This document shows, one piece after another, positions 35,765 to 45,575 of a stretch of 64,000 bases of DNA. The stretch is taken from contig NZ_CP034930.1 of assembly GCF_004014855.1 (NCBI RefSeq), forward strand, positions 2,461,716 through 2,525,715, given 5' to 3'. Position numbers and translations under genes: made by a program. Within the stretch, counting starts at the first letter, position 1, and every line of letters starts with the position of its first letter. The DNA comes from Apibacter raozihei (GTDB lineage: Bacteria; Bacteroidota; Bacteroidia; Flavobacteriales; Weeksellaceae). The notes under the pieces were generated by a model, which was not told where the DNA came from, did not search any database, and was given only the letters and a program-made list of their open reading frames with translations.

Positions 35765-38700
35765 TTAAAAATTATATCGAATACCTATCTGTATCTGATA
35801 AGGGTTACCGTTTCTAGAAGAAATACCGGCATTAGGATTAACCGTGTAAACGAACTCCTTTTTATCCGCATCAAAACTTTTTATAGAATAAATATACTGC
35901 TTACCCAGAAAATATCCAGCTCCCCAATCTTTATTCAATAAGTTCAAAAAATTAAATATGTCTACAGACAGCTCAATATTTTGAGTTAATATAGTTTTAA
36001 ATTTTTTAGATATCCTGAGATCGAAAGTGCCGTAAAATCGATTAACACCACCATTTCTTTCAGCAATTTTACCATAACTTTTTTTGATGTAGTTTTTAAA
36101 ACTTTGTTCAACTTTCGGGTTTGCTAGAATGGCATGTAATCCTTCTCTGATATGGGCAGGTGTTGTCAAATCATCAGGATTATAAATATATGCTAAATCA
36201 TTGGTGGACACAAAATCACCATTTACATTTCCGTTTACAGCTAATGAATACCGGGTACCTCCGAAACCTGAAAATCTAAGTCCTATATTAATGCCCCAGA
36301 AAGAAGGAGAGGTTCCGTAAAAAATAATTTTATTGCGAAACTGATTATCAGAATAGGTCATATTCCTAAGATTGCGAGGATCTTCTTTAACCATTAAGGA
36401 TAAGGTTGCAGAATTAGCTACATTTCCATTATAAGAAGTATTATCTTTAGAATCATTCCATGTATAGCTAAAAGAAAACTGTCCGTCTTGATGATATTTA
36501 TAAGAAGTATCAAAAATAAAAGCAAATTGATTAATTTTTCCTTGACTAGTTAGTTCCAGAACACGGCCCACCTTGCTGGTTTTTCTTCCGGTTGTCCAGT
36601 CTGCAACACCATTCACAGGATTAATACCAGATACAGGAACATAGACAGCACGGTTTGCTTCAGAAGCAATTCTGAAAAAAGGTTCATCTACCATATTTCT
36701 ATCGATATACATATAATTATGACGTGCCAGTGTAGTATAAAAGCTGAGTCCGATTTTAAACCTGCTGTTAAAAAAATGAGAGTAGGTAAAGTTTGCCTTG
36801 TAAACTGTAGGAACTTTTGAATTTTTTGCATTGGTATTTATAGTTGTCATACGAGGAATGCTGGGGTCTGACAAGAGATTTTTTCCCGGAGCCGATAAAG
36901 GATTTTCCCTGTAGCTTATAAAATCGGGTGTAGGTACAAAACTACCGACAAGGTCTACAGAAGACATACGGGATCCATCAAACACCATATTATTTATTAA
37001 TGCATAATTATTTATGTCTGAACCGAAAATTCCCCCGCCCAAACGTAATATATCTTTATGCTGATTATCTATATCCCAGGTAAACTGTATTCTCGGTTGA
37101 AATTGTAATGTATTTAGCTTATTATTGGTTTTAATACCTAGTTCTTCAAAAACTAAAGAGTTAAATCTTCCTGTATTCATATAATCAGTATAATCAAGTC
37201 GAATGCCGGCTGTCATTTGAAACCCGTTGAATAATTGTGTCTGAAGTTGTCCATAAACTCCTGATGCAAGAATATTTTGTTTGACCCTTTCTTCATCCGA
37301 AGTATATATTTCTCTGGTATATCGATAGGGTTTCATGGTATCAAAATTATCCAAACCTGAAAAATAGAACCGACCATTAGCTTCGCTACCATAACGTGAA
37401 TTCATATGGGTATACATCAAATCAATACCCAGAGTATATTTAAAACGATCAGTAGTGTAGTATATATTATCCACCAATTGTATCACATTGTTATAAAAAT
37501 TTTCAGGTATATATCGTTGTCCTCCCAGCTGTATAGATGTATAAGCCATTTTTCCCTCAATTTCAGATTCAACTCTTTCTACAATAGCTCTGGGTATGTT
37601 TTGAGATGGTAATTGTTTGTTAGGAGATGTTTTTTCAGCTGTATATAAATGTTGTATTTTAAGCTCATTAGTCACTTGGGTTGAAAAGACAGAGCGGAGA
37701 GAAGCCATTAAACTATTGTCTACAGATTTAACATCTCCATATACCTCATATAAATTTATAGATGTGTTATCGCCGATTGCCTGATGATTACTATCGTTTA
37801 TGTAATTATTACGAAGCGTAAACAAATTAGTATCATTAAGTTGCCAATCCAACTTAAAAAAAACTGCATCTGTACCTTGTTTTTTATTAAAAGCGCCAAA
37901 TTGAGGAGAAGAAGCTACTCCGTATTTATTTCTGGCAATGGCGAGATATCTGTCTAAGGTTGTTTGTGAAACATTATATCTTTTTTCATCCTCTATACTA
38001 TGAATATCTGCGATGTAAATCGGACGTTTATCATCCTGATGATCCCAGGCAATAAAAAAGTGAGCTTTATTTTTGATTATCGGACCGCCAAGGGAAAAGC
38101 CATATTGGTAAGTTGAGAAATCAGCCTTTCGTTTGTTTCCTCTTATATCGTATGGACTGGAAAGCCAATCAGCTCTACCAAAGGTAAACAAACTACCTTT
38201 AAGTGTATTCGTACCAGATTTTGTCACCGAACTTATGGTTCCGCCACCACTTCTTCCGTAGGTTACATCGTATTGATTGGTTACAATTTCAAATTCTCTT
38301 ATAGCTTCCATCGATATAGCATAGGGACCTCCGTTACGATTAGTACTACCTCCGGAAGTTGGGTTTTTAGCAGTCATCCCATTTATTGTGAAATTTACGG
38401 AAGATCCTAACTGCCCTGATAAGTTGGAACCACTGCTTAAGGGAGATAAATCTGTTAGAGAAGTATAGTTTCTTCCATTAACAGGTAAACGAGCCAGATC
38501 GGTTGCCGTTACGGAAGTAACCGCGCCTATTTTAGCTATGGTCTTAGTTACAGGAGCTGCATTGATTATCACTTCTTCTAATTGAGAAAATTGATCTTGT
38601 AAATTAAAATCAACAGTAAGTTGATCTCCCTGATTAAGTATAAATCCCTTTTCTTCCCATTCTCCGCCGTTATCGTCTGTAACTTTTAAATTGTATGGCC

Positions 38701-38923
38701 CCCCCAGTGGAAGTTGCTGAAAATAATATTCACCTGTAGTATTAGTTTGTGTTCGTGTACTAAAGCCATTTGATTCGTTAACCAGTTCCACCCATATAGA
38801 GCTTAGGTTTTTATTATCATCTACCAATATTTTACCCTGTATACTACCATTAATTCCCTGAGAAAAGATTTCATGACAATAAAAAAGGCAAAAGACAAAT
38901 ATTATTCTTAAAAATATTTTCAT
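35765..38923 (-). CDS. Oar-like TonB-dependent outer-membrane receptor
   Basis: A 1052-residue outer-membrane protein. Signal peptide (about 1-21, ending EIFSQG), carboxypeptidase-regulatory-like domain (about 24-110: SIQGKILVDDNKNLSSIWVELV), plug domain (KIGAVTSVTATDLARLPVNGRNYTSLTDLSP) and a 22-strand barrel ending in YQIQIGIRYNF with the C-terminal Phe needed for assembly. NGGPYAISMEAIREFEIVTNQYDVTYGRSGGGTISSVTKSG is typical of the Oar subclass. Upstream of the gene is a 285-base divergent region shared with etfB. Substrate unknown; the GDPD gene downstream suggests a phosphodiester or lipid-derived ligand. Confidence 0.93.
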   Translation of the reverse strand: MKIFLRIIFVFCLFYCHEIFSQGINGSIQGKILVDDNKNLSSIWVELVNESNGFSTRTQTNTTGEYYFQQLPLGGPYNLKVTDDNGGEWEEKGFILNQGDQLTVDFNLQDQFSQLEEVIINAAPVTKTIAKIGAVTSVTATDLARLPVNGRNYTSLTDLSPLSSGSNLSGQLGSSVNFTINGMTAKNPTSGGSTNRNGGPYAISMEAIREFEIVTNQYDVTYGRSGGGTISSVTKSGTNTLKGSLFTFGRADWLSSPYDIRGNKRKADFSTYQYGFSLGGPIIKNKAHFFIAWDHQDDKRPIYIADIHSIEDEKRYNVSQTTLDRYLAIARNKYGVASSPQFGAFNKKQGTDAVFFKLDWQLNDTNLFTLRNNYINDSNHQAIGDNTSINLYEVYGDVKSVDNSLMASLRSVFSTQVTNELKIQHLYTAEKTSPNKQLPSQNIPRAIVERVESEIEGKMAYTSIQLGGQRYIPENFYNNVIQLVDNIYYTTDRFKYTLGIDLMYTHMNSRYGSEANGRFYFSGLDNFDTMKPYRYTREIYTSDEERVKQNILASGVYGQLQTQLFNGFQMTAGIRLDYTDYMNTGRFNSLVFEELGIKTNNKLNTLQFQPRIQFTWDIDNQHKDILRLGGGIFGSDINNYALINNMVFDGSRMSSVDLVGSFVPTPDFISYRENPLSAPGKNLLSDPSIPRMTTINTNAKNSKVPTVYKANFTYSHFFNSRFKIGLSFYTTLARHNYMYIDRNMVDEPFFRIASEANRAVYVPVSGINPVNGVADWTTGRKTSKVGRVLELTSQGKINQFAFIFDTSYKYHQDGQFSFSYTWNDSKDNTSYNGNVANSATLSLMVKEDPRNLRNMTYSDNQFRNKIIFYGTSPSFWGINIGLRFSGFGGTRYSLAVNGNVNGDFVSTNDLAYIYNPDDLTTPAHIREGLHAILANPKVEQSFKNYIKKSYGKIAERNGGVNRFYGTFDLRISKKFKTILTQNIELSVDIFNFLNLLNKDWGAGYFLGKQYIYSIKSFDADKKEFVYTVNPNAGISSRNGNPYQIQIGIRYNF

Positions 38924-39208
38924 AGCTGTTTTTTATGCTGTATTGTTATAGCAAATCTATTATTACTATATTACTATGAAGTTAATATTTTACTACAAAG
39001 TAACTAAGATTGATTTATAACATTAAAATCAATTCATATATCTTATTCAGTTTTATATAAAGGATAAATAGTACGTATAATTACATTAATACATGAGTAC
39101 ATATAAAAACTTATACATTAATATTTAGATAAATTATAAATAAAAAAAGCATTTCTTATGCACGCATAATATTTTTTATTATATTAGTCCTTAGAAAAAA
39201 CATGAAAG
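38924..39208. other. Divergent promoter region between TonB receptor and etfB
   Basis: 285 bases of AT-rich DNA between divergently transcribed genes. Arms ATTGATTT (39009-39016) and AAATCAAT (39026-39033) form a short inverted repeat that could be a regulator site. No exact -7 consensus was located for either gene. Confidence 0.35.
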
Positions 39209-39955
39209 ATGAAAATACTAGTAGCTATAAGTAGTGTGCCAGATACTACATCGAAAATTAATTTTACCCAAGATAATACTCAATTTGATACTAATGGAAT
39301 ACAATATGTTATAAATCCGCAGGATGAGTTCTGTTTAAGTAAAGCAGTTTATCTTCAGGAGCAACAAGGAGCTGAGGTTACGGTTTTATCCGTAGGAGAC
39401 AGTTCGGTAGAACCCGTACTGAGAAAATGCCTTGCAATCGGAGCAAAAGAGGCTATTCGTATTAATGCAAAACCGCTTGACAGTGAAATTGTAGCTAAAG
39501 AAATTGCAGCCGTAGCAGGAGAAGGAAATTATGATATAATTTTATTAGGAAAAGAATCGTTAGATTATAACGGAGGTTTAGTTCCGGGTTTGACTGCTGC
39601 GGAAATGGATTTATCTTTTGTTAATGCTGTTATAGGTCTTGAGGTAGAGGGTAACATAGCTAAGGTAACCCGTGAGCTGGATAACGGTAAAGAAGTTATT
39701 TCTCTTAATTTACCGGTGGTATTAGCAGGTCAGAAAGGTTTGGTACAGGAAAATGAATTAAAAATTCCTAATATGAGAGGTATTATGACTGCGAAAACTA
39801 AACCATTAACAGTTATCGAGCCCAAGTATTCCGGATCTAAAGTTTCAACTATAGCTTATGAAAAGCCCAAAACCCGTTCCAGTGTTGTTTTGGTAGATAA
39901 AGATAATCTTGATGAATTGGTTCGATTATTACATGAAGAGGCAAAAGTTATCTAA
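39209..39955 (+). CDS. etfB: Electron transfer flavoprotein beta subunit
   Basis: A 248-residue soluble flavoprotein subunit, partner of EtfA, that carries electrons from acyl-CoA and related dehydrogenases to the quinone pool. N-terminus MKILVAISSVPDTTSKINF, the AMP-binding segment AVYLQEQQGAEVTVLSVGD, ILLGKESLDYNGGLVPGLTAAEM and the C-terminal lysine/leucine recognition region LPVVLAGQKGLVQENELKIPNMRGIMTAKTKPL are present. It is followed after 32 bases by etfA. Confidence 0.95.
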   Translation: MKILVAISSVPDTTSKINFTQDNTQFDTNGIQYVINPQDEFCLSKAVYLQEQQGAEVTVLSVGDSSVEPVLRKCLAIGAKEAIRINAKPLDSEIVAKEIAAVAGEGNYDIILLGKESLDYNGGLVPGLTAAEMDLSFVNAVIGLEVEGNIAKVTRELDNGKEVISLNLPVVLAGQKGLVQENELKIPNMRGIMTAKTKPLTVIEPKYSGSKVSTIAYEKPKTRSSVVLVDKDNLDELVRLLHEEAKVI

Positions 39956-39987
39956 ACATAATGATGGTTTAATTTAAAAAAGAAAAA

Positions 39988-40935
39988 ATGATTTACGCAT
40001 ATACGGAAAATTCAAACGGAAAATATAAGAAATCTTCATTTGAAGTTGTTTCTTATGCAAAAACACTGGCAGACATGATTGGTGATACGGTAACAGTTAT
40101 TACTATTAATTCAGACGATTCACCTGATGATTTATATAAATATGGTGCCACTAAAGTTTTAAATGTAAAAAATGAAGCTTTAAAAGTATTTGATCCTAAA
40201 GTTTTTGCTGGAGTTATTTCACAATTGGCCGATGGAAATTATATACTATTTTCTCATTCTAACGAAAGTGCTTCTATAGCTCCTTTTTTAGTAAAGGAAA
40301 AAGATGCTGCATACATTACTAATGTAATTTCTCTCCCTATATCAGCCTCTCCTTTTCAAGTTAAGAGAAATGTATTTTCAGGAAAGGGAATAGCTACGGT
40401 AGAAACCACAGCATCTAAGTTAATTATTACTGTATCTGCTAACTCCGTTGGATGTAAAGAAAGCCCTGTGCAAGGGATTCAGGAAAATCCGCAGGTAAAT
40501 TTACCTACAGATCCTGGTTATAAAGTTGAATCTTCAGAATTAAATACAGGAAAAATAGATTTAAAAGAGGCTGAAATTGTTGTAAGTGCAGGAAGAGGAA
40601 TGAAAGGTCCGGAAAACTGGAAAATTATTGAAGATTTAGCCAATGTTTTAGGAGCAGCAACAGCTTGTTCCAAACCTGTTTCTGATGCAGGATGGAGACC
40701 TCATGCTGAACACGTAGGACAAACCGGAAAGGCTATCGCACCTAAATTATATATAGCTATTGGTATATCCGGTGCTATTCAGCATTTAGCCGGTATAAAC
40801 AATAGTCAGACTATTGTTGTGATTAATAATGATCCTGAAGCACCGTTTTTTAAATCGGCTGATTATGGCGTAGTAGGTGATTTATTTGAAGTAGTACCTA
40901 AGCTTACTGAAAAATTGAAGGTTTTTAAAGGTTAA
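39988..40935 (+). CDS. etfA: Electron transfer flavoprotein alpha subunit
   Basis: A 315-residue FAD-binding ETF subunit. The C-terminal FAD domain is complete: VVSAGRGMKGPENWKIIEDLANVLGAATACSKPVSDAGWRPHAEHVGQTGKAIAPKLYIAIGISGAIQHLAG, then VVINNDPEAPFFKSADYGVVGDLFEVVPKL. It forms the heterodimer with EtfB encoded just upstream. A hairpin terminator follows at 40964. Confidence 0.95.
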   Translation: MIYAYTENSNGKYKKSSFEVVSYAKTLADMIGDTVTVITINSDDSPDDLYKYGATKVLNVKNEALKVFDPKVFAGVISQLADGNYILFSHSNESASIAPFLVKEKDAAYITNVISLPISASPFQVKRNVFSGKGIATVETTASKLIITVSANSVGCKESPVQGIQENPQVNLPTDPGYKVESSELNTGKIDLKEAEIVVSAGRGMKGPENWKIIEDLANVLGAATACSKPVSDAGWRPHAEHVGQTGKAIAPKLYIAIGISGAIQHLAGINNSQTIVVINNDPEAPFFKSADYGVVGDLFEVVPKLTEKLKVFKG

Positions 40936-40963
40936 TATATAGGCCTTTGACAGGGCTGGTTTG

Positions 40964-40989
40964 AGAGAGTATCTTTTTAGGTACTCTCT
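40964..40989 (+). terminator. Terminator of etfBA
   Basis: Stem AGAGAGTATCT (40964-40974) with AGGTACTCTCT (40979-40989) is closed by a TTTT loop. The T-tract after it is short, so confidence is moderate. The rest of the 288-base space before the next gene shows nothing recognisable. Confidence 0.65.
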
Positions 40990-41223
40990 TGCTATTTGTA
41001 AATAAATAGTAAATTTTAATCTGATTTTTTAAAATGTGTATCATTTAAAATAGTTATTCTAAATAGCCAGTTTTAAAAAAAGACTTCTAAGCTCTCTTTT
41101 TATTTAGTAAAAAAAAGCATAGTTATGTGAAAAATTATAATTACTAATTAAATAAAACCGGTTAAACCTATTTAACTATGTACATAGATTTTTAATTTAT
41201 ATAGAAGATTATCCGTAAGAATA

Positions 41224-42057
41224 TTATTCCTTTTTATCTGGGAAATAAGTTTCCCCTATTTTGGGATTTGAAGAAATAACTTTGTTCTCTTTTCTAGCTT
41301 TAAACGCAAGTATGTTTTTGTCAAACGTATTTAAAATCTGAAAATAATTTCCATGTTTATAATAAAATCTTACATCATGATTTAGGTAAGTATAAAGAAT
41401 AAATTCATCAATTTGATTTTTTTCAAGTCCTAATCCCAAAAAATATTCATCCCCAAAATATTCATGAATAGTTTTAATTTCTTTAATCTGTTCCTCATAA
41501 GCAGAAAGTCTCTCTCTTCTTTTATTATCTCCTGAAAGAACATCAAATACAGCATCAATGCCAAATTTCATAGTACTTAGCTTAGCTGATTCCGTAGCAA
41601 CATCAGTGCTTCCATCCATTTTCATGGTAGGATATAAGTTACCTAATTTCGCCATAAGTTCATTCGTTTTATTCATCATAGGAATCCTTTTTACATCTAA
41701 TTCTATATTGCCGTAAGTTTTAAAATCAGTTATGTAGATGTTATCCAATTGCTTTTCTTTTACATCCAGCTGAATAGACATTATACCTTTCTCTTGCATA
41801 AGAAAAGTTACGATTACAGTTCTTTTTTCAATGTTGTAGGATTGAAAAACTATTGCGTCTCCTTTCTCGGCAGGTATGTAGAAATTTCCAATTAAATCCG
41901 TTATAGTTGTATAATCAGAATTAAGATTTTTAACATAAATACCCGAAACAGATTCACCCGTTTCATTTATATAGACCTTTCCCTTTAAAATTTTTTTTTG
42001 CTGAGAAAAAAGTAACAGACTTAAAAGGGTAAACAGGATCGTACAAATAAATTTCAT
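41224..42057 (-). CDS. Exported carboxypeptidase-regulatory-like domain protein
   Basis: A 277-residue exported protein. The start is placed at the ATG at 42057, giving the signal peptide MKFICTILFTLLSLLLFSQQ; an upstream in-frame Met would add ten residues before it. Residues of about 20-95 form a CarboxypepD_reg-like beta-sandwich (KKILKGKVYINETGESVSGIYVKNLNSDYTTITDLIGNFYIPAEKGDAIVFQSYNIEKRTVIV). The remaining C-terminal part is helical and not recognised. Such proteins are widespread, probably envelope-associated, in Bacteroidota. It precedes the glycan operon on the same strand, but a 90-base gap separates them. Confidence 0.75.
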   Translation of the reverse strand: MKFICTILFTLLSLLLFSQQKKILKGKVYINETGESVSGIYVKNLNSDYTTITDLIGNFYIPAEKGDAIVFQSYNIEKRTVIVTFLMQEKGIMSIQLDVKEKQLDNIYITDFKTYGNIELDVKRIPMMNKTNELMAKLGNLYPTMKMDGSTDVATESAKLSTMKFGIDAVFDVLSGDNKRRERLSAYEEQIKEIKTIHEYFGDEYFLGLGLEKNQIDEFILYTYLNHDVRFYYKHGNYFQILNTFDKNILAFKARKENKVISSNPKIGETYFPDKKE

Positions 42058-42176
42058 ATATTGCTTCTTAAGATGACAAAAGTACATTAAATACTTTTTA
42101 TATAATAGATACTAATAACTGAGACTGTCTATAAAATAGTATACTTTGTCTATAATATTTACAAAAATTGTACAAA

Positions 42177-43658
42177 TTATTTTTTTCCACTCAAAAAACT
42201 CTTAAGATTTGTAGAAAAAATTTCTTTAAACGGAAAAAATTTAAGCCACAAATTTATGATAAGAAAAATGATTATCACAACCAATGGCTTTAAAAGGAGG
42301 TTGATTAAGTTATTGGAGGTATCAGGTATCGACCATGCCAGAATTACTGCTGAAATTCCGGTTATCAGTATATATAAATATACTCGGGTAAAAGGCTGAA
42401 TTTTAAATATTTTATAATTAAAAATTAGTTTAATAATGTTATATATAGTAAGAGATATTGCTGTAGCCATTGCAACACCTTCAATACCCAGATTAAAATA
42501 TACAATAAAGATCCAGTTAGAGCTAATGGTTAATACAGCAAGTAGAAGCATTGCATAAATGTTAAACCGGTAATATCGAGAATAGGTTATAATTTGGCTG
42601 TTAAATCCAGTTGATATATCAAAAAGAGTAGCAATACCCAGAATATAAATAATAGATTTAGCCTCGCTGAGTTCGTGTCCGTTTTTCATTAATAAAAAAA
42701 GATAATCACATCCGGCAAATATACAGGATAGTAATACCGTTCCGAATAAAAATAAAAATTTGGATATTTTTTGGTAAAAGTCATTAAGTTCGGCATGTTG
42801 ATTATTTTCAAGTTTTTCAACTATAATAGGACCTGAAATAGCAAAAACACCAGCCAGAGGTACTGAAAGAAATCCTACGATAGACATAAGTATTGAATAT
42901 ATTCCGTTTTGTTTATAACTGATCAATTCGGATATCATCAGGTTATCAATACGTAATGCCAGCTGATTTCCTATACTTCCTAAAACAGAAAAAATACAGA
43001 AATAAAATAATTCTTTACGAAAGTTTTTACTGGAAAGAATACTGAGACTACCACTAGGTTTATCTTTGTTCAGTCTGAGAAAATAAACAATAAGACCTGC
43101 CAGAGCGGCAAAAAAGAAAAATATAAAAATATATAAAGAATTAATTTCAGAAATACCCAGATAAACAAAGCAGATAAAAGCAACTAAAGATCCTAATTTT
43201 GGGAAGAAATTTTCAAATATTCCAGTTATGGCAACACGTTTAAAGTTTGAAATATATTTTGAAAATAACTGCGATAAAGCAAGTATAAGTATAACCGGAA
43301 GCACATATTGTTTCATTTTCCAGGAGTCTGAATTTCCAATTGAAGGAAAAAGACTGGCAAATAACCAATAAAGTAGACAAATGATAAGAAAACTAATTAC
43401 AATAAATTTTATAGAAAAAACTAAAAAATCCAGATTTTGATTTTTAGCTTTAAATTGTTGGTAAAATTTAATATTAGCATAGCTGAGACCAAATACGACA
43501 AAAGGAAAAATAATTTCAGCTGAAGGCTGGATAAATCGTAATTGACCCAAAAAAGTGGTATCTGCCGGGTATATGAAAATTGTGGAAAATGTACCAAGTA
43601 AAAAACTTAAATAGCTGATGATACTGTATTTAATTCCTTGTCTAGCGACTACACCCAT
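42177..43658 (-). CDS. Wzx-like polysaccharide/oligosaccharide flippase
   Basis: A 493-residue inner-membrane protein with about 14 hydrophobic segments and the MATE/MOP-superfamily layout. Features include the N-terminal VARQGIKYSIISYLSFLLGTFSTIFIYP, the conserved FGLSYANIKFYQQF, the central LRIDNLMISELISYKQNGIYSILMSI and the GIATLFDISTGFNSQIITYSRYYRFN segment. It would flip lipid-linked glycan units to the periplasmic face. It is the last gene of a leftward cluster with FkbM methyltransferase and two glycosyltransferases (13-base gap and overlaps). Confidence 0.88.
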   Translation of the reverse strand: MGVVARQGIKYSIISYLSFLLGTFSTIFIYPADTTFLGQLRFIQPSAEIIFPFVVFGLSYANIKFYQQFKAKNQNLDFLVFSIKFIVISFLIICLLYWLFASLFPSIGNSDSWKMKQYVLPVILILALSQLFSKYISNFKRVAITGIFENFFPKLGSLVAFICFVYLGISEINSLYIFIFFFFAALAGLIVYFLRLNKDKPSGSLSILSSKNFRKELFYFCIFSVLGSIGNQLALRIDNLMISELISYKQNGIYSILMSIVGFLSVPLAGVFAISGPIIVEKLENNQHAELNDFYQKISKFLFLFGTVLLSCIFAGCDYLFLLMKNGHELSEAKSIIYILGIATLFDISTGFNSQIITYSRYYRFNIYAMLLLAVLTISSNWIFIVYFNLGIEGVAMATAISLTIYNIIKLIFNYKIFKIQPFTRVYLYILITGISAVILAWSIPDTSNNLINLLLKPLVVIIIFLIINLWLKFFPFKEIFSTNLKSFLSGKK

Positions 43659-43671
43659 AGAATTAGTAAAA

Positions 43672-44466
43672 TTATTTTGATAAAAATATGAAATTATTTA
43701 TATATGTTGTCTTATTATGTAATTCAGATGTATTCTGATAAGTAGGTGTAGAAGAGGTGAACTCTTTCAGTTCAAGGGTTTCTCTGTCCAGATAAAAAGA
43801 CAGATAACCAAGTTCCAATATAGGCTGTATAATATTCCATATATTTTGATTATGGTGTCTTTCTTCAACCTCTATTAATAGTGTCGGACGAAATTTTCTT
43901 AGTGTTTCTTTAGCTCCTTCAATCACCTTGATTTCAGCTCCTTCAACATCAATTTTTATAAATGAAATTTTTTCAATCTGATGATTTTTTATAAATCTGT
44001 CCAGAGTTTCGGTCTGTACTTCGTAAATCTTTGAAGAAGTTTCATTTTCTTCTTTATATTCAGTGTTTAAAGTACCGCGTCCGGTTGTTTCATGAGAATT
44101 GATAATAGGAACTTTAAAATTGAGAACTTCACAAGTATTACTCAAAGCAATATTAGAAGTATGTATTTTAGGAAATAAATGTTTAATTCTTTTATATAGT
44201 TCCGGATGTGGCTCAAATCCAACAATATTTTCAGGGTGTACCAGTTGTTCCGCATAGTAAATATAATATCCCATATTTACACCAATATCAAAAAAAACAC
44301 TGTCTTTATCAAGAAAACGAGAGAGAATAAGAAATTCAAATTCTACATTTCTTTGTTTAATGTTTAAAGCATTTAACTGATTTATTTTTTTAAAAAATCT
44401 TTTTTTATATAGTGAAGGCCAATAAGAATAAGCCAAATCAATTGCCTTTTTACGTAATAAATTCAT
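43672..44466 (-). CDS. FkbM-family SAM-dependent methyltransferase
   Basis: A 264-residue methyltransferase of the FkbM type, commonly modifying surface glycans. Motif I is DSVFFDIGVNMGYYIYYAEQLV, followed by GFEPHPELYKRI, and the family core FIKIDVEGAEIKVIEGAKETLRKFRPTLLIEVEERHH. Its start overlaps the end of the upstream glycosyltransferase by four bases (ATGA), so translation is coupled. Methyl acceptor unknown. Confidence 0.9.
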   Translation of the reverse strand: MNLLRKKAIDLAYSYWPSLYKKRFFKKINQLNALNIKQRNVEFEFLILSRFLDKDSVFFDIGVNMGYYIYYAEQLVHPENIVGFEPHPELYKRIKHLFPKIHTSNIALSNTCEVLNFKVPIINSHETTGRGTLNTEYKEENETSSKIYEVQTETLDRFIKNHQIEKISFIKIDVEGAEIKVIEGAKETLRKFRPTLLIEVEERHHNQNIWNIIQPILELGYLSFYLDRETLELKEFTSSTPTYQNTSELHNKTTYINNFIFLSK

Positions 44467-45575
44467 GATTGGGATAAAATAGTTAACATGTTAATAAGTT
44501 TTTCTTTTACCTTTTCTTTGTCATAATAAGGTAATTGAGCTTCAAGATTATTTTTTAGTTTATGATATTCCTGTATAGTAAGATTTTCCAGAATTGTTTT
44601 AAGGTTTTCAGCGGAATCATAATAAAGAGAATTCCAGTTACTCAACGGGTAATGTTGTGGAAATATTCCTATTTTGCCATAGGAAATACAATCAGCTTCA
44701 TTTCCACTGGCTTTAGTTTGACCATATATTTCTTTTTGTAAATAAAATTGAGTTTCTTTATGTAAAGGACATAATACAAAATGAGATTCGTTCATGATCA
44801 AGTCAAATTCAGATTGAGGAATTCTTTTTCTAAAATACGAAATTTCAACAGAATTATTCCTGTTTTTTTTGAGAAGATGTAAGGATTGTAACATCGACTG
44901 GTCAGAAATTTTACCCAAAAAAGTGAATTTCATTATCTGTTTTGGAGATAAATATTTCAATAGTTTAAAAACTAATTGATAATTTCTCCTGCTTTGAGAA
45001 ACTTCTCCCGGAATAACGATATTAATTTTATTCTGTTCACTAGGCTCTACGTTAAATTTATTGTATATAAGAGGCAAGGTTATATATTTTTTCTCATCAG
45101 TACTAAAATGTTGTTTTATATTTTCATTAAGAAACGCATATGCTTTCGCTTCACAAGTTATTTTTTTAGTAAAATATATATTTTCTTTAAAAATTAATTT
45201 AAGGTAATAATATTGAAGGTGTAAATTTTTTACTTTTAAAAACAATTTCCAATCCGGTTTTCGCGAATTGAAAAAAAAATTTCCGTTATGTACAAGTATT
45301 TGAGTGTTTTTTTCTTTAAATAAAAAATTAAATTTTTGAAAATTACGATGTAATGTGTTAAATATAATAAGGTCATTATCAGCTAAAAAATCAGAGAGTT
45401 GTGGGTAATCTTTAACTTCCAGTACAGTTTTTAGTGAATCCGGAATTTCTGGAATTAGACAGGAAATAGATGATGAAATATAAAAATGATAATCTATTCC
45501 TGAATTTTGCAATAAAGCATCCCATTGAAGTAATAAATGAGTATGGGTTTCAAACTCCAGAATGGCAATTTTCAT
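44463..45575 (-). CDS. Putative GT-B glycosyltransferase
   Basis: A 370-residue cytoplasmic protein with a glycosyltransferase-like two-domain pattern: N-terminal MKIAILEFETHTHLLLQWDALLQNSG and a C-terminal half containing NIVIPGEVSQSRRNYQLVFKLLKYL, FTFLGKISD and FVLCPLHKETQFYLQKEIYGQTKASGNEADCISYGKIGIFPQHYPL. The last stretch resembles the nucleotide-sugar-binding region of family 4-like enzymes. Four-base overlaps on both sides place it firmly in the glycan operon. Specificity cannot be read. Confidence 0.65.
   Translation of the reverse strand: MKIAILEFETHTHLLLQWDALLQNSGIDYHFYISSSISCLIPEIPDSLKTVLEVKDYPQLSDFLADNDLIIFNTLHRNFQKFNFLFKEKNTQILVHNGNFFFNSRKPDWKLFLKVKNLHLQYYYLKLIFKENIYFTKKITCEAKAYAFLNENIKQHFSTDEKKYITLPLIYNKFNVEPSEQNKINIVIPGEVSQSRRNYQLVFKLLKYLSPKQIMKFTFLGKISDQSMLQSLHLLKKNRNNSVEISYFRKRIPQSEFDLIMNESHFVLCPLHKETQFYLQKEIYGQTKASGNEADCISYGKIGIFPQHYPLSNWNSLYYDSAENLKTILENLTIQEYHKLKNNLEAQLPYYDKEKVKEKLINMLTILSQS

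Noticed and set aside
35753-35941. 62-codon plus-strand frame in the end of the TonB receptor
   Set aside because: Antisense to the conserved C-terminal barrel strands of the receptor and without independent coding signs.
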